Shown piece after piece: positions 1 through 11,410 of a stretch of DNA of 64,000 nucleotides (positions within the stretch are counted from its first letter, which is position 1; each line of letters starts with the position of its first letter). The DNA is from Thysanoteuthis rhombus (taxonomy: Eukaryota > Mollusca > Cephalopoda > Oegopsida > Thysanoteuthidae), in the NCBI GenBank assembly GCA_963457665.1, contig OY735212.1, positions 7,547,850 to 7,611,849 on the forward strand. The letters are read 5' to 3'. The notes below the pieces were generated by a model, which ran no database searches, was not told the origin of the DNA, and saw only the letters and a program-made list of their open reading frames with translations. A program made the position numbers and the translations under genes.

Positions 1-350
1 AACTTATTCTTGCTCCATACTGGCACCAAACAAGACCTTGAAGAGTTACAATTTCACTGCCTGATAACAGACGTTTCCTTGGAGTCTAGTTTTCCAAATG
101 TGGAAATTGCCCTGCACATATATTTGTTGTCGATGGTTCCCAGCAACAATGGAATACACTCGTTTTCAAAATTGAAAAGGATTAAAAATGAACTAAGAGC
201 CCCATGGGTCAAATCAGATTGAACGATTTCACTCTAATGAGTGTCGATCATGAACTTCTGCATGAAATAAGCATTTCCAAATTTGCTCCAGCTACCTTTA
301 GAAAATATTACTTTACAAAGTCTGGAATTAATTTTGTGCTCCTACCATAA
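1..350 (+). pseudogene. hAT transposase C-terminal fragment, frameshifted, cut by window edge
   Basis: The frame from about position 10 reads a leucine-rich stretch, then FPNVEIALHIYL and SFSKLKRIKNELR. This is the hallmark order of the hAT dimerisation domain of ZMYM1/52-kDa-repressor-like hAT transposases (known family pattern). After about position 200 the homology moves to another frame, which reads MGQIRLNDFTLMSVDHELL and continues to a stop near 347. The element is therefore frameshifted and inactive. Only the last ~110 residues are in the window and no terminal inverted repeat is visible. Confidence 0.75.
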
Positions 351-1185
351 CAAGAACAATGACAACAATCCTCACTAAATTCAGGGGATATAAACTGATA
401 TGTAAGAACCACATGAACTCACAACCAACCGAATGCCAGCAGGCTGTCTTAATGATATGCACGCACTCATTTCATTTTAATAAATAAATACATTTTTATC
501 AAAAAATATACATTTTTCATAATTGTTTTATTTACCATTTATATAATAGAAAAGTTTCAATAATCATCTTCATTCGGAATAGAAGTTGGAATCAAGTTTG
601 GGACTGCAGCAGTCAGTCTTGTTAAATTGTAGTTTAGTTACTTTTGATATTTGAAATTGATACCTATGTATAAGTAATACTACTATTGGAATGTGAAGCA
701 TATTTGTCATATCAGCTGACTACATAGCAAATGAAAATAATTTCTCCACTATGTAAGTAAAAAGTCAAAGTATTTTCATTTCTATGAGTATTTTGGAAAA
801 AAAAAATTAAGGCCTATTTATGACATATGAGTCAGAACGAGCTTAATCCAGCTCTGACCATTGTAAAAAGTCATATCTTCTTATGATCTGTCCAGAAAAC
901 ATTGAATCTATACCGCCTACATAATGCACACTGGGCCGGATAAAGCTAGTGCGGGGTCTATATTACAAAGGGGTCTTGAATTTTTTAAAATTACACATGA
1001 ATTTTGGAAAACACAAATTTTCTAATTGCATTGTTGACTTCTACGTTGCTATTAATGACTAAAAAATCTCCAATAATAACAAATTAAATGTATATTTACA
1101 TTGAATCTGTGAAAAAGTGTAATTAGATCTTTCACTTTTTATTCTTTATGATGTTCAATATGATAGATCTGGTTAATCACTCAAT
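350..1185. other. AT-rich stretch, nothing recognised
   Basis: No coding signature, RNA fold or repeat shared with the rest of the window was found here. Confidence 0.5.
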
Positions 1186-1530
1186 AATGGCTGTCATGTG
1201 ACTTTTTTCTCCTTTTGTATGGGCAGTGATCACTGAAAAGTCTAAATTTTTTTGAAAACAACCCAGCACAAACTCGGGTCCTATTTAAGATGATGCTTAC
1301 ATTGGAAATCGAAGTCCCACAAAAAAAAAATTATTTAGGGGTGGGGGGGAGAACAAAAAACAAAAAATAGTTTTCTTCTAGTCATAATAAGGAGTAAATG
1401 TTGAAATTTTCAGACCTCTAACTCAATTGGTGCGACCTATACACATATTATATACATACATACATACATGCATACGTAGCCAGCCGGCCCAATTTAAAAA
1501 CCGAAGGAACCTATGTTGACCGTTTTGGGG
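1186..1530 (-). repeat. Rep-A interspersed repeat, copy 1
   Basis: Rep-A is the commonest family in the window. Read in its own orientation it has: CTGTCAACATAGG, TTCTTCAGTTTT, a CTGGCTGGCTATGTATGTATG block, CACCAATGGAGCTAGAGGGC, GAAAATTTCAACATTTACTCC, TTTATGCTAAATTGGTCCC, ATTGATCACCCC, CATGCTGCCAAAAGATG, then GAGTGACTAACCAGACCTGT at the end. No ORF and no Pol III boxes were seen. This copy is reversed, and its last section is lost or unrecognisable. Confidence 0.75.
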
Positions 1531-1724
1531 ACAATATTGGTTGACCATTTGTAATATTCCATATAGTAATAAAGCAAGAACAGACTCATTGAATTGGAAT
1601 AAATAGCTTGTAGCATTTTGCTCAGGACCCCTGAAAATGTGGGGCCCGTAGCCTATGCTACTTTTGCTATATAGTTAATCTGGCACCAAATATACACATC
1701 TACTGATTCAATCTATAATCAAAC

Positions 1725-1771
1725 GTTCAAGGGAAGTTTCTCTGTCTATAAAAGACAGAACTTCCTTGAAC
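1725..1771. other. Near-perfect 47-nt stem-loop
   Basis: GTTCAAGG..AAGTT..CTGTCT is followed by ATAAA and then AGACAGAACTTCCTTGAAC. The arms pair over about 19 bp with a small bulge. It is too short for a typical animal pre-miRNA. Confidence 0.6.
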
Positions 1772-2047
1772 TTGATTCATTCATCCTTATTAAATCCTTT
1801 GGCATTTCTCCTTCTATTTAAATCAATTATAGAATGAAATCCGTGTCTGCCTACTTTGGGACATTACTTACTTAATGACGAAGATAATGGTCCGCTACAT
1901 GAACCACAGAGATTCAAATGATTCTGGACAAAGTGTCCAACCCTGACTGACATGAAGACTAAGTCATGATAAATACTAACAAGGAAATTAACCCTCACCC
2001 GACTGTCTACACAAAGTAAGATGTCAAGTGGTCTATATTTGACATAT

Positions 2048-2056
2048 GCATATATA

Positions 2057-2088
<32 letters not shown>
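2048..2088. repeat. (TA)n microsatellite
   Basis: About 40 bp of nearly pure TA. It accounts for the Ile-Tyr run in the overlapping minus-strand open frame. Confidence 0.95.
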
Positions 2089-2269
2089 GCAATACCTCCA
2101 ATTGTGCATTTTTGATTGGTGTTGGTTTGGCTGCAGTATGGTTGAGATATAATTAAGCATTCTATCAAAGGTGTGGTCATAAAAACTAGTAAGGATACCT
2201 GGTGGACAAGGGGGTTTTACTCCTCGCCCCGCGATCTTGAACAGTGAGTGCAGTTGTTCCCAACCAGGA

Positions 2270-2560
2270 CCTGCAAACTCCTGATGGTACAAAAAAGCAT
2301 TCATTATCAGTCTTTTAACATCCGTTATTGGACATGAACCTTCCCCAGGAACCGCCACATTTCTCTATCATGGACATAACAGAGCCAGCATTTTCTGAAT
2401 TTGTCTAGTTCATCTCTCCATCTTGTATTTTATTGGCCTCGGTTTTACATGTGTTCTCTGGAGATCCATGTTGTGAGTCGTGATGTACATCAATTGTCTG
2501 TCATTCTTGCATCATGCCCAGCCCATTGCTATATGAGTTACTGAATAGAGTCTATGATAT
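2270..2560 (-). mobile_element. RTE-type LINE 3' end, degenerate
   Basis: On the minus strand the conceptual peptide contains the QWAGH-ARMTDNRW-type signature of the C-terminal end of RTE-like endonuclease-reverse transcriptases (here GWAWCKND and related frames). The signature is broken by stops and frameshifts and is followed by GATGTTAAAAGACTGATAA-like 3' UTR sequence. The fragments at 46318-46645 and 60395-60810 align with it segment by segment. It is a 5'-truncated, dead copy. Confidence 0.7.
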
Positions 2561-2639
2561 CTCTTACCCCCGTTTTCTTCCTGATATATTCTGCTGTCTT
2601 GTAATCTCTCCATGTAAGGTTGATATTACTGAGTTATTA

Positions 2640-2830
2640 CTCTGGGCAGGCTTGGAGTCTGTGTGCTTGTTGAGTAGCTGGACCTTTCAGTAACCTTAGG
2701 TCTATACGAAGATTTGTTCCAATAAACTGGATATTTGGTAATGAAAAGGCTCAAAACCACTGATTTAGAGAGATTTGATGAAAAAGGAAAATTTGCAATA
2801 ACTAGACATGCACCATCACTCAAATGGTGA
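2640..2830 (+). repeat. Rep-F fragment
   Basis: The block GAGATTTGATGAAAAAGG followed by A-CATGCACCATCACT and AATGGTGAA recurs at 59575-59642 with few changes. Function unknown. Confidence 0.55.
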
Positions 2831-3204
2831 AGAATAAGGCAAAGGATGAACCTTCAGATTATGGATCAGCTCAATGCATATCTGAGTTAAAGGCATGAAC
2901 AATGGAAAACACACATGAAGATGTAGGTAATACAGTGTATTCTTAACATAAAAAGTTAATTTCAAATTATGAATTACTCATTGTCATGGCAATTTATCAA
3001 TATCAATGAGATAATATTATTGGAGTGATATTTTTGAAGTGATTCATCAATATCCTTTGGGGATCCCCTCCAACATTTAGAGAGATTTGTTATTGTATAA
3101 TATCAATAAAAATGCTGTAGATGAATTTCTATCCATAAAGCTTTCAAATCAGCTCCAACCATCCTCTTTATTTGTGCCCCCTGTTGGTTTCTGTACCATA
3201 TATT

Positions 3205-3508
3205 GAAAACTGCCCAAATAAACAATCAACTCAGACGATTCTGCTTGGTTGCCTATATATGTATGTGCTATTCACACAGGCTGTACCAATGGAACAATAG
3301 GACTGAAAATTTAAACATTTAGTCCTTATCATTTCAAGAAAAAAATGTTTTCTTTTTTGGTTTTTGACCCTGGTTCCAGTGAGGGTTCAATTAATACTGT
3401 TTTTAGTTTTCTTCTATATTGATCCCTTGGCTTGAGTCCAGCAGTGTTCATGCTGTTTTTAAATTAAAATGTTGCCATATGACGTTGGTCACTTGATGGT
3501 TACTATTT
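3205..3508 (+). repeat. Rep-A, copy 2
   Basis: Shows the GGCTGTACCAATGGA, GAAAATTTAAACATTTAGTCC, TTGATCCCTTGG and GTTGGTCACTTGATGGTTAC blocks. The 3' terminal CCAGACCTGT is missing. Confidence 0.7.
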
Positions 3509-3917
3509 AGAAAAAAAAACAGCCCTGTAACTCTTATCTTTACAATCTGGCTTTGAATATGACGTAAGGGGTTCTTTTTACTGGGAGAAAATTCCAGAGC
3601 CAAGAGAAAATATTCTGATGAAACATTTTGTGCTTCGAATTAGGTTTGCAGCCTGATCAAACTTATCATTGGATAAAATGAGTTACTAAGTCTAAATTGC
3701 TGTTATTAGAAACATCGAGGAGAAAAACTGAATCTAATTTTCCTCTTAATACATAAGTGTTGGACACATAAGAAAAAAATTATGAAAAATATGAGGAATG
3801 TCATTTTGAAGAAAATAGTTTATTGGAAAGATGGGCCGATTTTGGTAACTTTATTTCAGCCAAACAAGTTAGGGATTTCATTAGGAAATAAACAGAAACT
3901 TTGAAATTGGAATATTG

Positions 3918-3920
<3 letters not shown>

Positions 3921-3960
<40 letters not shown>

Positions 3961-3975
3961 GTATGGGAATGTTAG

Positions 3976-4030
<55 letters not shown>

Positions 4031-4048
4031 GTTTGTGTGTGTGTGCAT
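3921..4048. repeat. Compound (TA)n/(TG)n microsatellite
   Basis: Two (TA)n tracts separated by a CATGTATGGGAATGTTAG spacer, ending in (TG)n. A further (TA)n lies at 4167-4195. Confidence 0.95.
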
Positions 4049-4333
4049 GTTTATTTTGAAAATAACATTGCTTTTATTTTGCCAACATGAAATTACATAG
4101 ATAAATAGAATAAAATGTGTATGTACATATAAATATTTATATAGAGAGAAAGAGACTAACACTTCCTATATATATATTATATATATATATATATATGTAT
4201 TTTAAAACTCTACCTTCACAATAAACATCCATTGAGCACTGCTACTGAGTTTTTACAAAATTATCATTACTTAAACTATACAAGTGTTTACCTCTGGAGA
4301 GACATACTTCTTGGATCTAACAATTGCTTATTC

Positions 4334-4337
<4 letters not shown>

Positions 4338-4402
<65 letters not shown>
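4338..4402. repeat. (TA)n microsatellite flanking tRNA-like palindrome
   Basis: A pure TA tract of about 64 bp directly abuts the left arm of the palindromic element at 4403-4756. Confidence 0.95.
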
Positions 4403-4403
<1 letters not shown>

Positions 4404-4753
4404 TTAGAAATGTATAAATAATTTTCTGACAGAAATTATCATATATACATTATGTAACTTTGAAATTCTGTTTTAAATATGACCAATAGGTAGCCGTTCT
4501 GACATAGCAATGCTCTCACCTTTTGAGCTGAAGCAGTTATTTGGGCTTTTGCATCACCAGGGGCTGTTTAGCTAAATGGTAAAAGCAACGCTAAATTGAA
4601 GTGGCTACCCTATTGGTCGCAGGTTTGATTCCTGCAGCAGCCCTATTTTCTGCAGTAATTTTTTTCTATTTATGATGTCCAAGCCAAATGATAGATATTC
4701 ATCGCGAAATAACAGGATAACATTTCAAATCGATTTTCAAAGTAATATAGCTA

Positions 4754-4756
<3 letters not shown>
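4403..4756. mobile_element. Palindromic tRNA-core element, copy P1 (head-to-head)
   Basis: The right part is a clear tRNA-like body (4561-4644) followed by the family arm, whose key words are AAGCCAAATGATA and AATAACAGG. The left part is the same type of sequence reversed: the outer word TTCTGACAGAA, then reversed tRNA-like bases at about 4484-4532 (CCAATAGG, TAGCCG, TGCTCTCACC). A spacer related to that of P3 (GCAGTTATT..GGGCTTTTGC) lies between them. Both outer ends meet (TA)n. It shares arms with P2-P5. Confidence 0.75.
4561..4644 (+). repeat. tRNA-like core (Pol III A and B boxes) inside P1
   Basis: Box A is TAGCTAAATGG and box B GGTTTGATTCC. The acceptor halves GGGCTG and CAGCCC pair, and the T-stem GCAGG/CCTGC is intact around TTTGATT. 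At 84 nt, with no clear anticodon arm, it is read as a tRNA-derived element and not a working tRNA gene. Confidence 0.8.

Positions 4757-4801
<45 letters not shown>
4757..4801. repeat. (TA)n microsatellite
   Basis: A TA tract of about 45 bp abuts the right end of P1. Confidence 0.95.
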
Positions 4802-4803
<2 letters not shown>

Positions 4804-5279
4804 TCAAAAAATTTACTGCTTCAAAAACTGATCATCAAGAAACTTCTCAAAAATTTTTTTTGTGTCATCTCAGTCACTTATCCCTTTAAACCTAATCGTG
4901 TAATCTATATAATTTTCTTCAGTGTCTATTTCTATTTTACACATACTTTGTCATTATGGTACTATACATATATACATATACACATGTATATATGTAAAGA
5001 GAGAGAGATAGCATATAGTTATGGTAAGGATTTGGATATGAGGCTCACCTAAAAACAAAGACCAATATAGATCTAGAAATCTGTGTATCAGGTTGTGTGA
5101 GCTGGACCTGAATTCATGCAGTTATATATTATCAATAATCTCTGTATAATAATGGAATAATATCTTCTCTCCTTATTCTGGAAGAGTTGAAATCTTCTTA
5201 TCTACTTACTTCTTATCTGTTAGGAAATAGAAAAAAAAACCTCTATAGTCAATACTTTCTGTTGACCTGGACTGTCTTA

Positions 5280-5345
5280 AGAATATTCGAAGACCCCAGG
5301 CAAATCAATGTACGGGATTCCGCCTGTGGGCCGTAATGCCGACCC
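5280..5345. other. Short GC-richer island
   Basis: GACCCCAGGCAAATC...GGATTCCGCCTGTGGGCCG...GACCCCTGG stands out from its AT-rich surroundings. It has GACCCC at one end and the related CCCCTGG at the other. No reading frame or family was recognised. Confidence 0.35.
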
Positions 5346-5559
5346 CTGGTTTAGTACAGAGATTCAATAAAGAGTCGAGAACTGATTTAAACATGAATGT
5401 AAACATTGGTTTAGAGAAGGTTCTTTGTGCTAGCTTTTCAATAACATGAAGCTTAATTTCTATTTTTCAAACTGCATTATGGGTCCCCTAGGCAACTGCT
5501 CCAGTATAACTGGTATAACAGTTTTTAAAAAAAAATTACTGAATATTCTTGAATACGAT

Positions 5560-5925
5560 ATTTTTTTGTTGAAAGAATGTCCCCAAATCTGCAGTTTAAG
5601 TTATACTCAGATCAGTCAAATATATTTTAACTAAATTCATTCATGTGGTTTTGTATGAAATGTTATGCTGGTAGCATATGGTGCATATTGTGTAATATCA
5701 ATGCAAAATCATTTTTTTCAGTTAAATTTGTCATCACTGAAAATATGTTGAAGATGAATGAAATTCATGTTTCAGTGACAGGTAACCAAGTGCTACAAAT
5801 AGTGTATTCATAAGAAGGTGATACCTTTCATGATGACGTTATGGCAAAATAATATCAGTTGATTTTCTGGAATTTCATGCTCAACTCTGAACTTGTAATA
5901 TACTCATGTTAGACGTATTCAAAAT
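5560..5925 (+). mobile_element. Pogo-like MITE relative (no TIRs visible)
   Basis: Aligns with 49500-49920: GGTTTTGTATG, TTCATG-TTC, GTGTATTCATAA, TCATGATGACGTTA-GGCAAAATAAT and CTCAA-T-TGAACT-GT occur in the same order. The terminal repeats seen at 49.4-49.9 kb are not evident here. Confidence 0.6.
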
Positions 5926-6612
5926 TATATGGTAATTGATAAAAACAAGAAAATGCTTACATGTTCTGGAAGTCATCTTACTGAGGAAAACGTACTTTAA
6001 ACTGGTGGCTATTGAATCTTTTAAGCCAATATGATTTATTCTTATTATTAGATAAAGTATTGTAACCAATCATTTAAAAAAACTTTTACTACCTTTTATA
6101 TCCGACCCAACTTTTAGTTGTTATTATCACAACTTTGATTCAGGCTATCAACCTTCAGCTATAATCTAACAGTGCAACTGGAAATAAAGAATAAACTTCT
6201 AGTGAGAATTGAACTAACGTTCCTTAATTCACTTACTGGAGATTATTTCTGGCAATGAGTGTTTTGAGTCCAATTCTTACCAGAGACTTACTCTTTATTT
6301 CTGATATTGTTTTCTTGTTGCCGTAGAATGACAGTATAATCAACTAAAAATTAAAATGGAGGAAAAAGTGATGAGAATCAATAAGAATAATTTGAGCTAA
6401 TATTTTCTTCATTGATCATCTTGAAATTTCACAGGTTCTTTACCTGTTCACACTGGAAATGCAATAAAATGCACATGATGTGACCATTAGTCAAATAAGT
6501 ATGAAAACTATAATCATTTTGAAATACAGATAACATCTATATGTAACCAGACACTAGAACGATACATTTCCATAAAACTGTACAATGATAACATGCAAAA
6601 CATTCAATATAC

Positions 6613-6817
6613 CAGAGCTTTCCAAACTGCGTTGCAACACTCTAATCTCTATGTGTGTTGCAAAATTAAGTACAATTTTGTATATCTTTTTGTGAGTCAG
6701 TTGAACAGCTGGGATGACATTATATATTTGGCTTGTTTAACAAAACTTGAGTAATGTGTCGCAATAATTTCATTTTTAAAATGTGTGTCACCAATGCAAA
6801 AAGTTTGGAAAGCTGTG
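6613..6817. mobile_element. 205-bp hAT-type MITE with perfect 8-bp target duplication
   Basis: The left end CAGAGCTTTCCAAACT and the reverse complement of the right end, CACAGCTTTCCAAACT, agree at 15 of 16 bases. CAATATAC is duplicated exactly on both sides (6605-6612 and 6818-6825). CAG-G ends with an 8-bp duplication are diagnostic for the hAT superfamily. There is no transposase inside, so it is non-autonomous. Confidence 0.9.
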
Positions 6818-6825
6818 CAATATAC

Positions 6826-9321
6826 TAATAGACCAGATTAACTTTTGAACACTAAATATGTTCCTCTGTCTTTTCTTATGAACTCTGTTGCCGTGAAAGA
6901 TGTTAATAGCTAGGTTTTTCAGTTACCCTAGACAAGTGGTTACAAACCTTTTTTTCCACCATGTACTAATCACAAGGCTCATAAAATTTGATGTCCATAC
7001 CACAATAAAGAAAGTAATTCAAATAGACATCATTAGGCAAAATGAATCACATCTCATAGGCTTTTGCATTTGTGTAATCAAATTCTTGGCCTCATGCCAG
7101 ATCTTGTATTTTTATGCTTAATTAATTCTCTCTTACCATAATGAGCTAAACAGTAGTTACGATGAAATCTATGATAAGGTTAGTAATTAATAGTATTGTG
7201 TAATTAGTAATTAACAAAATTGCATAATTATAAATTAATCAGTTAAGCCTTATCATGACTTAGTTTTGAGCCAAGGAACTCTTTTTGCTCTTCACACCCA
7301 AATTTTTAGTTGCCCCCAATATATTCAAATGCCCCAATGTGGGGCATGTGCTTGACATTCAGAATAACTGCTGTTGAGATTTATTTTTCCACTATAAAAT
7401 TTCAAAGCTAATAATTATGGACAAGTAATACGAGCTGGGTTTTTGAGAAGTTCAAGAGCAAAATGTAAAATAACTCTTTGAATACATTTGAATGATTTCC
7501 CTTAATTGATAAACCATGTGTGATTTGAATTGAAATAATGCATATATCCATTTCTATCATGGCTACTAAAATCATTTGTATTCTAAGAGTGTCCTACAAT
7601 GTTTCAAGTTCTGGAGCATGTCTTATTTTGCACCTAATGAAATATGACATTCATTAAACACTAAAATAAATTAACGTATATATTACATGAATGTAACTTT
7701 AAAATGCTGTTCACCCTTTGAGTACCAAGTTCTTGAGGACAAAATCGTAAATTTGACTTGTGTTTTTGAAAGGTTATGGAAGGAGAGTAATTCATGATAG
7801 AGGGTTGCTATAGAGTAATGAAATGTTCTGTAAGGTACAAGGTTTATGTTGAGAAAATATGATAACCTTATTTGCATATGATGATATCATGAGGAGGCCA
7901 TTTTGGATATCAGAACTTTACAGCAAAAACCTGACAAGAAATGATGCGGTATTTTATGTCAAAATTATACCAATATATACGTGCCAACAATTGATGATAT
8001 CACTGTAGATTTCTAGTCATATTTTCTTACTTATTATCTACTAATACATATCATTTACTAACTTCCAAACTGTATGAGTGCCTAGTAGAAAGCTAAACAA
8101 AATATATATCAATATTTAGATTGACTATTATAGAGAATATAGATTTAAAAGAAAATGTACAAAATCTTCCAAGTGTTGAACCAATCATACTAAAAGTACC
8201 AATTCAGTACCAGCCCACCAAAAGTGGCAGTCATGCTCCAAAATCACTCTAAAGAATCAATGTTTGTAACCGATAAGTAGTTGAGCCCAAAGATAAGCAG
8301 GCAGATTAAACTAAAGTATTGCTCGGCTAAAACAACTTTACCAACTTTATGTGTTGGCAGAAATTATCACATTGATATAGAATCAGAAATCATTTTGACC
8401 GTCTTTGTGTATTTAAGGTTTATTCCAAATAAAACTTACTGTTTTAACTAAATGATTGTTACATGCACATTAGCTCACTAGTTCAACCTTGCCATCAAAA
8501 AGTGACAGATATATTTAAGCAAATTTGCAATTGCATTGTACTTTTTGAATATCAAAAACATTATGTTGCACTGCATATTCTTGTGCACATTTCCTGAATA
8601 TTAGATTGAACTAAAATAAAATTGAGTAAAGATACAATTTATCTTGTTTGAGGTAGCATAAAATTCTATTTTCACAAAGTTATGTTATCAGATGTCACTG
8701 TTGATGTAAGTGTGATGGAGTACAAAAACTCATTCCAAGGTGGAGATAATCAATATAGATGTATAAATGAATCGCTAAAGGGACGTGTCTATACACAAAC
8801 AATTGCTAACTTTTCATACAGACTTCTTAGATATAAGTTTTAATCTATGAATCTATAATCAAATCACAGTAGACCCCTATATGACCCACCCTACCAACCA
8901 GCCAGTCAGGCTACAGATTCTATTCTCTTTGACTGTGTATGCATATGTGTTTCTGGGTGTTCCTGGTCATATTTTGGGGAGCACCACCTTATAAATTTGT
9001 ATGAGTACAGCCCTAGGCACCAGCTAAGAACATTTTTTTTTCAAAAGAGTGCTTTTTTTTGTCTCTATAGTCATTTTGAGACCAACAATGTCCAGATCTT
9101 ATTCTGCTATTTCTTTTTAGATAATTTTAGATAGAAAGATCTGTTTTTTCTTGATAATTACTTAGATGATTATTGATAATTTTCCTGATGATTAGTCCTG
9201 TTATATGCCCAAGCAATGATGATCATCTACGTGAAGTATGAATGTGTAATGTTCGATTTCTATTCATGCATATTTTTTTATCCAAACTTGTACGTCAATT
9301 AATCATCATTTACTGTATCAT
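6826..9321. other. AT-rich stretch, nothing recognised
   Basis: No exon-like frame with splice sites and no repeat shared with the rest of the window was found in these 2.5 kb. The open frames at 6900-7121 and 7683-7877 have no recognisable content. Confidence 0.5.
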
Positions 9322-9322
9322 G

Positions 9323-9375
<53 letters not shown>
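9322..9375. repeat. (TA)n tail of a SINE
   Basis: A TA-rich tract of about 54 bp adjoins the 3' side of the minus-strand SINE at 9376-9700. Confidence 0.9.
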
Positions 9376-9378
<3 letters not shown>

Positions 9379-9700
9379 ATTCCACACATACTGCAGCAAG
9401 GAACCAACGCCATGCCTGCAGACAGAAGAGGTTGGCTTCAGGTCCCTGAGTTCCCTGGAATGGTACTGCCAGCCTAACCTGTAGCAAGCTGTGCGCATCC
9501 AACTTTGGCCTGATAATTCACCAACAGTCATGGACGTAGAAGACAAAGACCAAAACCATGATGAAAACCAAGAGTTAATACTAAGAAATAAAATAAAGAG
9601 TAAGCCTCTGATAAGGTTTGAACCTACATCACTGTTCTTTGGGAGACTATTTGACGGTAACAAGCAGGGAGGTTAGGGGTACTGATGGGCTCAACCTGCC
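9376..9700 (-). mobile_element. Probable tRNA-derived SINE with (TA)n tail
   Basis: On the minus strand TAGGTTCAAACC (9613-9626) fits a Pol III B box, preceded by CCAAAGAACAGTGATG. A GC-richer body of about 230 bp follows and ends at a (TA)n tract, the tail type typical of some SINEs. Box A is weak. Open frames across it have stops or lead into TA runs and look non-coding. Confidence 0.5.
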
Positions 9701-10655
9701 AATTTTTTTGCAGATAAAAAAAAAAGGAAAAAGAATTAGAATACAACAAGACATGAAAGTAAGAATGAACAATTATTAGCCATTCTTACGACTGATTTTG
9801 CCATGTTTGGTTACCCCTTGGCCCCTACAAACATTCTTCCTTGATAAGACACTCTATTTCCAATCAATATTTCTTGTTTGATAGTCATAGAATATTAGAA
9901 ACAATCAGAGCATTGCAATATAAGAGTAACTGTAATAAGATGAAAGATAAACTAGTCAAACATGAATAATCCTGTTACTAATGGAGTTTAGATAGGACGT
10001 AACCAAAACTATTGCTGATAAATTGATGTCTGTTCCATCTTTAAGTTGGTTTTGTATTTGCAGATGAATGAATGATACTTTCTTTGTCGACAATATTTGA
10101 TTGATTCACTCAAGTATCAACAGATTGTAGATAAAAATTAGTTGATAATTATCAACTGTAGTATGAATCATGTTTGATATTGGTATTTCTGAAAACTGTA
10201 CTTGATCATACTGTTTATACAATATGTGCAAATGAGCTATCCTAAGAAAGATGTCATTTACACGTCTTGGATGGAAATTCCACCATACAGGTGTATTTTC
10301 CGGTTAGAAATGGTCATGATTTTTCTAAGAATTTCGGATGACAAAAAACTACCAACCAATTAGGTTTGTGAAATATAACCTTGAATTACAACTTGATTAT
10401 GCATAATATTTGACTAATCCTTTTGTAATGTTGAGTAGAGACTGTTTGTTTATATTTTGACCAAAACATTTCCTACACTTTTCCATTTCCTGATGATATA
10501 TAGAGATTTATGTTTATACCTATGACGAACCAAACTTTTGGTGACAGAAGTTCATCACTTTGCAAGACGTTTTTGAAAGGAAGATTATATTTAATGCACA
10601 AACAATAAACAATGGATTTATAATCTACTACAGTATGTGATAGTACATATACATG
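9701..10655. other. AT-rich stretch, nothing recognised
   Basis: No feature could be supported. Confidence 0.5.
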
Positions 10656-10656
10656 T

Positions 10657-10703
<47 letters not shown>
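10656..10703. repeat. (TA)n microsatellite
   Basis: A TA tract of about 40 bp. A shorter one occurs at 10930-10957. Confidence 0.95.
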
Positions 10704-10704
<1 letters not shown>

Positions 10705-10926
10705 TAGTGAATGCAAAAAGTTCTAATACACGTGAAAATAAGTTGATTTTAACACACACAGATATATATATATATCTTCAATATTGAAAGAATTCAGACC
10801 AAAGATTTCTGATTTTTGTATTGATTTGATTTTTTTATCTTTGGTCCAATTTCTGTCAATGTTGAACCTGTATAAGTATGTTAAGATGAACGTTTTGAAA
10901 TCTACCAGATCCTGTTTGCACTCACA

Positions 10927-10957
<31 letters not shown>

Positions 10958-11226
10958 TGTTTTGTTTTTATTTTGGGGAATCATTCTTCTCCTACTCTGG
11001 GGGAACAAATGGTCAGATGAAGAACATAGAACAAAGAAGAAACGAAGAACAAGACACATCACAGACATCTCAGGAAGAAATTAAAACAAATGAAGCAAAA
11101 AAGAAAAAAAATACAAAAAGCAAAAGATGAAGAATTATCACCAGAAGAATAAGAAATTATTTGAAGAAGAAATAGAAGTAGAAGAAGAAGAAAAATGAAG
11201 AAGTATTTTATACTGATCAGACTCAC

Positions 11227-11406
11227 CTCTTTCACAGCTTGGCTCTTTCCCATCCCATGTCCCATCTGATGTGCATGTCCGTACGGCTCGACCGGCTAGA
11301 TGGTAGCCAGGGGAGCAAGTATATTTAGCGGTGGTACCTATCATGTTTGGTTGTTCTATATCGACCCGGCCATTTTCAATTTGATCGAGAAGAGGACATC
11401 CGGCAT
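11227..11406 (-). CDS. CCP/sushi-module exon (downstream of the two)
   Basis: A 180-bp phase 1-1 exon encodes a second complete CCP module. The acceptor is ...TTTCACTAG above 11406 and the donor is GTGAGT at 11226-11221. Landmarks are Cys1 in AGCPLL, an ENG-R motif, Cys2 in KYTCSPGYHLAG, Cys3 in RTCTSDGTW and Cys4 in PSCER; Trp before Cys4 and Gly-Tyr after Cys2 are typical. It lies on the same strand and has the same phase as the exon at 62807-63001, so the two could be spliced together in frame. Direct splicing is not shown, and exons could exist between them that I failed to see. The purine-rich GAAGAAG tract at 11155-11200 lies just inside the following intron. The ORF reading past 11226 is intron. 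Confidence 0.9.
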
Positions 11407-11410
11407 CTAG

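Noticed and set aside
1864-2358. A 164-codon minus-strand gene
   Set aside because: The frame joins LINE 3' sequence to a (TA)n tract; composition and order do not suggest a protein.
3881-4417. Open frames made of Ile-Tyr repeats (also at 9299-9663, 10784-11020, 14420-14756, 20387-20595, 32429-32680, 33606-33952)
   Set aside because: They are (TA)n microsatellites translated in frame, without any domain or splice support.
4561-4644. A functional tRNA gene (also cores at 14894, 20777, 34530 and 57948)
   Set aside because: A and B boxes exist, but no anticodon stem-loop could be assigned confidently and the cores lie inside repeated elements.
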